From: Oscheius sp. JU75
Lineage: Eukaryota > Nematoda > Chromadorea > Rhabditida > Rhabditidae
Reading direction: 5' to 3'
NCBI GenBank assembly: GCA_037178855.1
Contig: JASJZC010000004.1
Location: 6,076,001 to 6,140,000 of the forward strand
Length of the DNA: 64,000 bases
The translations under genes were made by a program, and so were the position numbers. Below are positions 22,813-32,086 of the stretch, one piece after another; the stretch's first letter is position 1; each line of letters starts with the position of its first letter. The notes beneath the pieces were generated by a model. The model saw only the letters and a list, made by a program, of their open reading frames with translations, was not told the DNA's origin and did not search any database.

Positions 22813-23689
22813 TGAAAGCGAGTGTCTGACTACAAAGTCATTAGCGCGATTCTACCGCGTTTTGAGGGCAGTTCAAACCATATTATTTTTAAGTTCAAGG
22901 CAATTGTTTTTTGTCCGGTAAGGTCGACGTTTGTAGTTCTTTTTGCATAAAAACCTTCCATTATAACAACTATAACGAACAAGAAAAACTTGAATAAAAT
23001 GGAAATGAGCTGCGAAATCGGATAAGACTCGCGTAATCGCCAAAAATCGCCAAACCCATTTCCTTTTTTTTGAATTAATTTTAGCAAGCTCTCCAAAATA
23101 AGTAGCATTCGAAATCAGGTAATCATCTATAAAACGGTTAAAAACCCAATTTTAGCAGTTTTTGGTCGCTTCCGCCAATTTTTCCAAACTGCGCACCAAC
23201 TGTGGGCGCTTGGCGCAATTGCCGGACACTCGCTTTAACTACGTCTGCTTGCTGCCTTACCATATGAGATGTTTTAAAGTAATGATCCTGGCCACAATAA
23301 TCTATAATACGGATCCTGGAAAGCATACTGTCGTCTATATACGTATACCACTGTCGCTCAAAATCGTGGAAACTCTGAAATCTTCGTTGACAGTAGCATT
23401 TATCTTTGACCAACAGATCTTATTCCATCGATGAGCAATTCTTTGCTTACATAGTTGAGTGCTTTCCGATAATAGGCTCTTACTGTTTCATGTCTTGTCA
23501 TTAGGTAGACGAGAATTATCTTCAAGAAATACTCTATTTTCGTGCTCCAATACAATGTGTATAGCCTCTGTGTCGAGAAGGGATTGTCAGGAATTTTCTG
23601 AAAAGAAAACTATTCAACTTCGTAAGTCGAACAGTCTGAAAAATACAGACACAGAATTTCCAACAGTTTGACAGCAACAAAGTCGTTAC
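22813..23689 (-). other. Probable linker exons between kinase and ankyrin blocks
   Basis: After a TTTTCAG acceptor at about 23601, KIPDNPFSTQRLYTLYWSTK reads on to a GTAAGA donor near 23490. A further block near 23390-23260 reads CYCQRRFQSFHDFERQWYTY and IRIIDYCGQDHYFKTSHM to GTAAGG. Neither is a domain I recognise. They keep strand and order with the kinase and ankyrin exons. Phase across the gap was not fully resolved. Confidence 0.4.
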
Positions 23690-24951
23690 CTCCATTGCTT
23701 GCTGCAGAGCTACAACAAAATCCATGAGACACCGTTCTGATGGGTTTTCTTGCCAGGACCTCAATTCAAATGAAAGAAAAGGAAAAAGCTTCTTACATTT
23801 CAATCACCCCTTGAATTTTCGGATCCCAAATAAATTTGTCCATGCAGGGACGCAGTCCTTCCGTAACTTTGCTGCAGAGCTCGGCTATTGTCCATTCTTT
23901 GTCGAAAGGCGACCTTGGACATTTAACTATTTTCAAAATGAATGCATACTGTCGGTAGAGTATCTCCCAGAATGTTATACCAATTGAATAAATGTCGCAC
24001 TGACGCAAATCGAGTGTATTTCTATCGTTTTTCGCGAACAATTCCGGCGCCATGTACATGTAAGTTGCTCTTCTGTAAATGTTGTTTTTGCAATGAAATC
24101 TTTTGCTCAACCTGCCAGTTAATTCCGAGAGTTTCAAGTTTTTCGAATGCCCAAAGTCTGCAATTTTTAAGCATGTCCGCGTAGAATCCAATAGCAAACT
24201 AAACATATAGGATAACAGTGCCGCCCATCTCTGTCTCTCTGTCCTTCCATCTTTCCGTCTTTCTGTCTCTCTTTGTCTCCCTCTCTTGCCTACTTTAAAG
24301 GTTTCAAATCCAGATGAGCAATTTCCTTCATATGTAAATAGACCACGCCAAAAACTATTTGGAGCATCCAAAAGTAGGCCTGTGCAGGTTCATAACGCTG
24401 GTCAGAATAAATTGCTAAATATGTAATGTATTGTTGGATCTCACCAAGCTACCATCTTCCAGAGTGCCGCCATCCATAAACTCCATCACATATCCCTGTT
24501 GCCGCGATCTGGGAATATGGGGATTGAACCCCTCATACGTACCGAAGACTTCCACAAAATTCAAATGTTTTCCACTCTGAAGTAGCAATAAAAGAGAGAC
24601 AGGATCAATACCAGGCTCAACAGCTTTTTCGCTTCCTTCCTCGAGTTCTCGTCAAACTTGTGATAGATTTTAACGCAAACTTTTCTAAAATATTGATTTG
24701 AACTTTTGCAGAATGCAAACTCACCCTAAATCTGTTATTATGGCTGTAAAAACACCACCTTCTCCTCCTTGGTTCAATAGGCGCAAGTCGGAAATGTTCT
24801 TCCCGAGCCGGAAGATGGATATAGGAGGGCCAACACTGTCATCATTTGATTGAAATGCTGGATTAACGACTTCTTGTTCCTCATCATTCCAACTTTGGAT
24901 AACATCATTGATCCGATCTGTCTCAGCGGATGACTTCTTTACAATTTGCAT
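23690..24951 (-). CDS. Protein kinase domain, multi-exon
   Basis: Exons in order: NISDLRLLNQGGEGGVF (glycine-rich loop, about 24795-24755); KVCVKIYHKF (beta-3 lysine, about 24690); GYVMEFMDGGTLEDGSL (hinge, about 24460); EIAHLDLKPLN (catalytic loop, about 24320, with HLD in place of HRD); LKIADFGHSKN (about 24165); MAPELF, DIYSIGITFWEIL (about 24055-23950); and SWQENPSERCLMDFVVALQQ (about 23765-23695). Lysine, catalytic Asp, Asn and the DFG Asp are all present, so catalysis is plausible. The HRD Arg is Leu, a non-RD type. The first coding ATG, 24951, follows a TTACAG acceptor. Substrate unknown. More exons (near 23600-23240) lead toward the ankyrin exon at 22812 on the same strand. Confidence 0.78.
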
Positions 24952-25002
24952 CCCTGTAACAGGTCCAAATCACGATACTTTGGTGCTGGATTAACGACTA
25001 TA

Positions 25003-26212
25003 CAGGGTGCCTCAAAATTACGGTAACCAGTAAAAATTACGGTAACCAGTAAAAATTACGATAACCAGTAAAACGCGGCGCCAAACCGTCAAAATTGTAA
25101 AACTGTAAACCAGACCATATAGGTTTTATTCTCCATAAAAAACTAAACAAAATTACATCTTAAGATTCGAAGGTATCTTCATCAGCAGCGACACAGGCTC
25201 GGAGACGTTTCGGGAAGGCGTCGACGCAAGTAGTCCTCATCGAGCTCGTCCCAAGCTTTTTCCAGCGATTTTTTCAACGATTCGACATCGCGATGGGGTT
25301 TTGAGCAAGCCTTCGATTCGAGAATACTCCAAACCGAGTAGTCCATTGGATTGAAGTCTGGAGATGAAGGAGACCACTGGTTGAAGTCAATGATGTCGGG
25401 AAAGTTCTGCTTGCACCAAGATTGGACGGCATTATGTTTGTGAGCCTGTGCACCATCCTGTTGAAAGCACCAGGGACCCTTTTTAAAGTGCTTCTTGGCT
25501 CAGGCACTATTTCGATCTTCAACATGTCGAGATTGTTGTTTTCATTGACCTTGATTGCTTGGGGAACGAAGATAAAAGGTGTCTTCCCATCAGAAGTTAT
25601 GCCAACGAAGACCATGACACTTTTTGGATATCCAGTACGTCGAACCGCTACATTTGGCTGTAAAGTAGCATAAACCCGATCGTTTTGCTTATTCAGCGAC
25701 TGTTCGACGGTGAATACCTTTTCATCCGTGAAGAGGATCGACTTGTGGCCTCCACCTTTGAAACAAAGCAGCAGTTTCTTCGAGCGTTCCTTTCTCTTCG
25801 TCCTTGCCCATTTAGCGGATAGAGCGCGCCGGATTCCGATAGATACGATCGTGTACCTTCTTTATGGTGGCCCTGGTGGTCACACAAATGGGTCTCCCTC
25901 GTCCGGGACGGTCTTTTTCACTTCCCAGCTCCTTGAATTGTGAAATGGTAGTAGACACGAGCTTCTTGGACACCTTAAGACGACGAGAGATGTTGATCGC
26001 CTGAACGCCTTGTTGGTGAAAAGCAAGAATTTATTGGCGGTGGATGGAAGCTTTGAAGATTCTGAAAATGATAGCATTTTCGGTTTGAAACAACAGAAAA
26101 CATGGTAAATAAAAGAAGAAACACAATAGAAACAAAGAACAAAGCAACCCCTTTATAAAAACGCCGCATATCAGCGCTCTTCGTGCGGTTACCGTAATTT
26201 TGGGGCACCCTG
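25003..26212 (-). mobile_element. Tc1/mariner DD37D (maT-like) element, decayed
   Basis: Inverted repeats of about 26 bp (CAGGGTGCCTCAAAATTACG at 25003, inverse ending at 26212) are flanked by TA on both sides. The low end carries three tandem copies of AATTACGGTAACCAGTAAA (25014-25075). Length 1210 bp. The transposase inside shows D,D37D spacing, known for the maT family (for example the C. elegans CemaT type). Confidence 0.85.
25160..26110 (-). pseudogene. maT-like transposase with frameshifts and an internal deletion
   Basis: N-terminal HTH traces include GRPICVTTRATIKKVHDR (about 25900). Then an internal deletion and frameshift remove the second HTH and linker. Catalytic blocks: FTDEKVFTVEQ, VMVFVGITSDG, WCFQQDGAQAHKHN and WSPSSPDFNPMDYSVW, with 37 residues between the second and third Asp. 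One-base shifts near 25503 and 25232 break the frame. The true C-terminus (AFPKRLRACVAADEDTFES) ends at 25160. Inactive. Confidence 0.85.
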
Positions 26213-26689
26213 TATATACTTTGTGACAGCAATTACTGTTTGCAAGGCAAATCAAATCGAGTCAATTTTGGAGGGGAGAACGTTGCTCTTGTCAGGGTAG
26301 CTTGCAGTATAGTCCACTTCGACTGAAAAATAGAGAAAATGCCTGTCAAGGGAAAACGGCATTTCGTCAATTTACTCCCTAAGGTGAAATTTGACGGCGA
26401 ATCGATTAAGCACACTTAAAGATCGATTAATTCTATGTGTAGCCCCTGAAAATATTGATCAAGTTTATTCAGAGATGTTCGTTGCGGTACCCGTTTACCA
26501 TAACTAGACTGTCTCTCTTTCATTTTGCAGTTAGTTCAATGTTACTGCATTATTAAGTTCGTATAAGAACATTGTATTCATGGAAAGTGGTTGTTGCACT
26601 TTAGGACCTTTGGAAAATTGCGTCCGTGTAATATCAAAGTACTAAAATCACTACAGTCGATAGTAGCTCCATGTTCCAAAAGCAGCTTT

Positions 26690-27307
26690 ACCATGTTAAT
26701 AAACCATATAGGACAGCATAATGCAAAGGAGTGAAGTTAAACTCACCCTCTTTGCCATTTATATCGACTCCTTTATTAATCAGCGATTGAGGCAATTCCA
26801 CATTTCCCTGACAAACAGCAGTGTGAAGATCAACAATGTCGGAAATAGTCAATTTGCTGTCATCAGTTGTGTTCTTTTTCTTCGCATTGTCTTCCTCATT
26901 GACTATCTCCAACTGCAGTAACTCTACTGCTGAAGTTTCCTTAGACGGTAGCTGTGGAGATCGAATCGAATCTTGGTCACCACTCTTAAAACGTTTTCGA
27001 GGGGCAGGATCGTTATCTTCATTGTCGACGATAGCTCCGCTCTTAAAACGTTTTCTGGAATCTATTTTCTAAGCAGACCCACCTTATCCACGCTTTTCAT
27101 AAAAGCTTCAAAGGCCTGTTGGACTTCTGGAGATTCACCGCTGATGAATCCCTTCAACAAAGGCCATTTCTTCTGTTCAATCAAGAAATCGACAACTGCT
27201 CGGCGAGGGTCAGGAAGGAGATCACGGAAGTTGGTGTATTCCTGAAAAAGGACATCTAGAAACAGTTGAATAACCTTCAGGCCTATATACCATCGCTTTT
27301 CAGGCAA
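26690..27307 (-). pseudogene. N-terminal region with ankyrin start, frameshifted
   Basis: ATG 27307 begins a helical segment (VIQLFLDVLFQEYTNFRDLL, RRAVVDFLIEQKKWPLLKGF) that I do not recognise, ending near 27066. A second frame carries a duplicated RKRFKSG motif, an acidic stretch and the first ankyrin repeat (SDIVDLHTAVCQGNVELPQS, FNFTPLHYAVLYG). At 26695 the frame is lost, with MVKLLLEHGATID continuing out of frame. It lies upstream of, and on the same strand as, the kinase and ankyrin exons. It may be the 5' end of that gene or a broken paralogue. Confidence 0.45.
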
Positions 27308-27342
27308 TGTTACGAAAAGAACCTTTTCTTATTTTTCAAAAA

Positions 27343-27425
27343 TGTGATACATACCATGACAATGCCCGGCCTCTTCACTTCGTGTAAAATGAGTCAGTGT
27401 TTTGATGTCGCTGATCAATCTGAAA
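27343..27425 (-). pseudogene. GTPase-family fragment
   Basis: Close match to one exon of the 16731-17968 GTPase gene (RLISHLKTLTP exon, 17006-16920), with the same flanking TTTCAG acceptor and GTATGTATCA donor, but with a one-base deletion. A single relict exon. Confidence 0.6.
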
Positions 27426-27815
27426 CTTTGGAACTGCAGACTGTCTTTCTGTCTCTTTGTCTCTCTGTGTCTGTCTCCCTTTTTCTAATTTTTTTTGTAG
27501 TCTGTCGTATTGGAAACAGTACAAATGCTTAAAGCAATTTGCGCTGGCCCTAGCTGACGAAAAAAAGAAGGGGTACGACTAAAAGGCTGCCTTATCAGCA
27601 AGCGTACAGAGCCAACAAGACAACTGATTATGATGTACCACGTCTGCCCATTTCACGGCAACATGGGGCGAATAAGAAACAATCGCAACAGTTTTTTGAC
27701 ATGAAATGACTTGCCAGCTTTTCTGGGTGTTAATGTTGACATGCAATTGTGCGGACACCATGACAGACGGACGGATAAAGACGGCTTCGCCGTTCTTTTG
27801 CCATCAGTTTACATT

Positions 27816-28040
27816 GGCGGCTGCGCCGCTTCGTAGTTACAGAAATCTCCCAGTGGCTTCACTGTGAAAAAGCCAAGTTCTATAGCGCACCCAAAGTTGA
27901 CTTGTCAACCAATTTAGGCAATAACTATTTTTGAACGACAAAACTTCTGGACAACTAATTAGCTCGCTTTTGTTTCGTGGCCACGGACAAACAAACAAAA
28001 AACAGACAGGGTCTCCCACAGAAACCATCGCGCTTTAGAT
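27816..28040. repeat. Dispersed repeat family, copy 1
   Basis: Shares GCCGCTTCGTAGT, CCAGTGGCTTCA, CACCCAAAGTTGACTT and GACAAACAAACA blocks with 60522-60722, partly with 46605-46720, and in reverse with 34860-34965. Non-coding. Confidence 0.65.
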
Positions 28041-28503
28041 ATAATAGAATTGCCGCTCGAAATACGGTAGGTTCGCGCCAAAGGGTTTCGTAGCCGGACA
28101 CTCGCTTTAAGCAGTATGGCCATCGAAAATCGTTTTAGTAAGATGAACGTAACTACAGAAACACCATATTTTCCGAAGATTTGCAAGGGGACGTGATTTA
28201 GATAGTTCCGATGGTAAACTTTACCTGAACTTCTGTGAAGTTTTTCACTTTACACTTTATTTTACACATACGACGGCGAAGCTCGTAGACTTTAAAACGT
28301 AGTTGCATTCTTTTGCTCCATTGACTTTCCAATGAGAAAAACTTTTTTTGTTTAAAAGAACTCTTCAGGTAGAAAATTGTTCTGAGAAATAAGGAAGTAG
28401 TAGCTCACTTCTATTTTATTAGGCGAATTTTCCTCCGAGCAAATCATATTGTTAACAGTTAAGCCTCAATGCTATCCGCCTTCCACCCATTTTCATCTAT
28501 ACC

Positions 28504-29672
28504 ATGTTGGCTTTCACCGGTCTAACTTTTGCGCTAGCCCTTCCTTCCACAATTTTTACAGCTGCACTAATATGGATTACTTTGAATAAGAGCCCCTCCA
28601 CTATGAGTCACTACAAATATGTAATTATTGGCACTAGTGTAAGTGTCACAGAAGTTCTCGAAATAAAAGAACACAGCTTTCTTTCTACCAATTCGATTTT
28701 ATCGACTGTCTAATTCTATGCCCAACAATTATCAATAAAGCAGTATCTTTTGAATATCGTGGCTTATTGGGAGTTCTATTTCCTGATTCTGGGAATATTG
28801 CTTTGGTTAGTGAATTTTATATGCCATTGTTGCCTCGTTTCAGTTTATCTATTGCGTCAGTATACTTCTATCTGGTCTCTCTTTGGTTTTTAGTTTTGTT
28901 TGGCGAGAGTATGCTCTTTTGGGCTTCCCAAAGACACATCTAAGTGTCATTCTGACTGCTGTACAAATAGGAACAGTGACTATTTTATGCATAGGGTTAT
29001 ATCCCATGCTCAGCGAAGCAACCTTGACAATCTCTAGTTATCATCGCTTTCTGGAAGCGGTAAGCAACCCGTGTTTTTTTTAGGAATCAGTATAATTTTA
29101 GTCGAAAATACCCTACAATTCAAACTACGCCCTTTGGGCGGTGACTGATGAAAATATGCAGCCGTTCAGAATTTTTTGCGTTTACGTGGTCGTGGTTGCC
29201 TTAGCCTGTTTTACTCTTATTTTAAAAGCAATTGTTCGTGTATGTTAGTTTCTGTTTACAAATATATTCCGGTTTAGATTCAAACAGAAATAAGAAACAA
29301 TCGCAACTTGAGCGAGAATACTATTCGCCTTCATAAAATGCTGCTGAAGTCACTGATTTTTCAAATTTTGAATCCGATTGTGCTTTTTGTAATTCCAGTG
29401 CTGCTTATGATGGCAACTACCTTCAATCACGGGCTGATAGCGAGGTTTGGAGGAGATATCGGTTTGTAGTTTGTTCATTTTCTTGGATATTGCAGTTTTT
29501 AGCCGCTCCTATACTTTCACAAATTGGAGCAGTTTTGATCACAATCCCTTCTTTTTTCACTGCTGTACACATATGTACAGTTATCTATTTTACCACACCC
29601 TACAGAATATTCATCGGACAGCTTTTAAAGAAAAGGAGATTAACTTCTCCAGTAAGTTTAGGTAGTTTCTAA
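28504..29672 (+). CDS. 7TM chemoreceptor (Srh/Str-like), multi-exon
   Basis: Exon 1 (ATG 28504, donor at 28638) encodes a first membrane helix and MSHYKYVIIGTS. Later exons carry hydrophobic helices (NIVAYWEFYFLILGILLW near 28755), a segment near 28905-29060 (RYPMLS-type region), a helix near 29170-29240, and LSENTIRLHKMLLKSLIFQI, the usual intracellular loop 3/TM6 motif. The C-terminus has TPYRIFIGQLL, where nematode receptors typically have KPYR. The stop is at 29670-29672. Expected to be a chemosensory receptor in ciliated neurons. The exon between 28639 and 28745 has a poor acceptor, so one splice is uncertain. Confidence 0.7.
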
Positions 29673-29842
29673 AAAAAAAGATCTGCTTAGACAATTCCAT
29701 CTATAAGAGAGACATCGGAAACAGTTTTTGAGAAAAGAAAATAAAAGATCGAAAACTGTACAATATTTACATATCGTTGTGATCCAAATTGCGCGGCACT
29801 TTGAAAGCTCGTTAATTACTAGAAATGAAAACGATTCATTTC

Positions 29843-31077
29843 TCAATCATTGTTACTCGAACTCGGATTGACAATGGATGCCACGACTGAAGAGGTTGCG
29901 TATTCCTGAACACAGGGAACGACTTTGCTAATTAATCTTCTGCAATATGCTCTATATGGCTTCATGAAATAGATACAGAAGACCGCATTGACCAAAGGAT
30001 AAGAAGCCACGATCATTACAGAAGGCCACATTATCCAAATGGATGGAATCAACGTGACTCCAGGCAAAAAAGCTCCTATTATTTGGATGGAGACTGGAAG
30101 AGACACGGCGACGCCAGGCACCAAAGCTTGGGCCAGAAGGATCCTATTTAGACTTCTCTGCATTCGAAGTGTCTCTCTCGACATGGAAGACTTTGTCTCG
30201 TTGATCTTTCTCCTAACCAAGAATGTCAGTAAAATGCTTCCGAATTCCACACCAAATATCCAAATTCCAACTATGACTGCGCTGATTCGAATTATGTGTC
30301 GGTCAGTGTCCAATCCGTAGAATGGAGTGTTGAAATCAAACCCATCCAAGACTAGGCTATGTCTTTTCATATAAGCAACGACGTCAATGTCAGTCATAGC
30401 ATTTTTCCAGGCGACAATAGAAACGAACATAGTTTCAATGAAAAGGCTAACAACGACGTAGTAGGCTCCTCTGAAAAAGTTGTAAGTAGTCAGCTTGTGA
30501 TTTCGAGAAAGTTGCTCAATTAACTGTCCGGTTGGTAAAAACTGTCTCTAACTATATCGGCAACGACTCATTCTATATTCCATGATATTTTAACTGTACC
30601 GTCTCGCCTGAAACCAAAACTAAAAAAAGGAGCCTTATCCTCTTCCTGAGAAGCTCTCCAGACACACTTCCATTTTGAAGAAAAGAAATGCACGAAAAAC
30701 GCAGCAGTCGAGAACAGAAATCAATGAGGATGCTCCTGCCATAGCAGTGGAGATGTGCTGGTAAAAATATAATATTTGTCTGACTAAACCTACCGTTATT
30801 TTGGCACCAGTTTGTCCGAAAAACTTGCCCAGGCCACAGACTTCGGCAGCCGGAATAGGAAATAACAAGTTTGGTATGTAGAAAAATTCGAGCAGTAAAG
30901 TGAAAAGAAAGTCAGACACGGCCATTTTCATCAAAAATAGCTTGAACTTTCCCATTGTTGCGGTAGAGGCGTTCCAGATACAAATTGCCGAGAGAAAGAG
31001 AGAAAATTTACGAAAAGGACGAACGCACTAAAGACGTTTGTAGAATGGAGCGTCACGGGCGAGTCAAACAGACGCAT
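29843..31077 (-). CDS. 7TM chemoreceptor (Srh-like), frameshifted in TM1
   Basis: ATG 31077 (MRLFDSPVTLHSTNVFSAFV) starts TM1. Within TM1, near 30990, the frame shifts to AICIWNASTATMGKFKLFLM. TM2 is MAVSDFLFTLLLEFFYI. A 36-nt intron (30795-30760 region) precedes HISTAMAGASSLISVLDCCV. The last exons carry SMSRETLRMQRSLNRILLAQ, MIVASYPLVNAVFCIYFMKP and a YR tail, with the stop at 29843. All seven helices can be traced. The single shift makes it a probable recent pseudogene, or a sequence error. Confidence 0.65.
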
Positions 31078-31366
31078 TTGTTAATGTAGGATTACAGAAG
31101 CACGGCTGCAAGTCCAGAATTTCACCTGCTTAGAGAAACAAGTTTTCACCTGCTTTTGAAATGACGACAAGGATCAAACTGAATCGCGAGCATTGCGAGC
31201 AAACGGAGCAACGCTGTGACCGAAAGTCTCTTGTAAGGCGCACAGAGACAGTAAAGGGGAGACACGACCGTGTTGCTTTTAAACAAAACCAGCCACTACT
31301 GATCTTCTATATTCGTGCTTTTTATGTAAACGCCGTTTCTTGAGTTTGGAAAAACGTAGGTGGTAG

Positions 31367-31560
31367 TTGAATATCGTGGCTTATTGGGAGTTCTATTTTC
31401 TGATCCTGGGAATATTGCTTTGGTTAGTGAATTTTGCTGCTGAAGTCACTGATTTTCCAAACTTTGAATCCGATTGTGCTTTTTGTAATTCCAGTGCTGC
31501 TTATGATGGCAACCACCTTCAATCAGGGGCTGATAGCGAGGTTTGGAGAAGATATGGTTT
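31367..31560 (+). pseudogene. Partial copy of the 28504-29672 receptor with an internal deletion
   Basis: 31368-31431 matches 28750-28812 (one exon plus 13 nt of the following intron). It is joined directly to a match of 29340-29460 (LLKSLIFQI exon) at about 95% identity. The retained intron start shows it arose by DNA duplication and deletion, not from mRNA. Confidence 0.75.
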
Positions 31561-31817
31561 GAGATATCACTTAAAACAAAATATAGCCATGAGCAAGTCA
31601 AAGTGTGCGGGAAGAGAAGATGGAATAGAACAAAAGCGGGGTAAAAAAACTACTGATCAGGAGTGGGAAGAAGAAATTAAACGGGAAACTAACAGGTACA
31701 AAGCAGAAGCACATCCAGATAGACCCTATTATATTTAAAAAAAATCATTTTCCTCTACTTAAAAGAGCTTTTTAGATGCAACTCTAAACACTTGACTAAA
31801 TGGAAAAAAAATGCTTA

Positions 31818-32045
31818 TCACATATCATTTGCAACTTTGGGAAGAATAATTGCTGCTCCGGGAAGATCTTCAATTTCATCAATGATGACAATTTGCACAT
31901 CATTCACAACGCCTCGGCGTCGTTTTGTTATGAGTAATACATAGTTTGAGCCCTAGTCCCATTTGGAATCTCTTCTTCTTTATCTTTCTGGCCGATGTGA
32001 TTAACAAGCTTTCGCTCGAGATAAGCATGCCGTATTGTCTTTTTG
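31818..32045 (-). other. Possible exon remnant, unknown protein
   Basis: Minus-strand blocks AYLERKLVNHIGQKDKEEE and GVVNDVQIVIIDEIEDLPGA, the latter ending in TGA 31820-31818. They look coding, but I recognise no family. They could be a final exon of a gene overlapping the BPI-like gene. Confidence 0.25.
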
Positions 32046-32086
32046 CAAAAAATTGAAAACAAGCCAGGTTTAATATCAAAGTTTTA

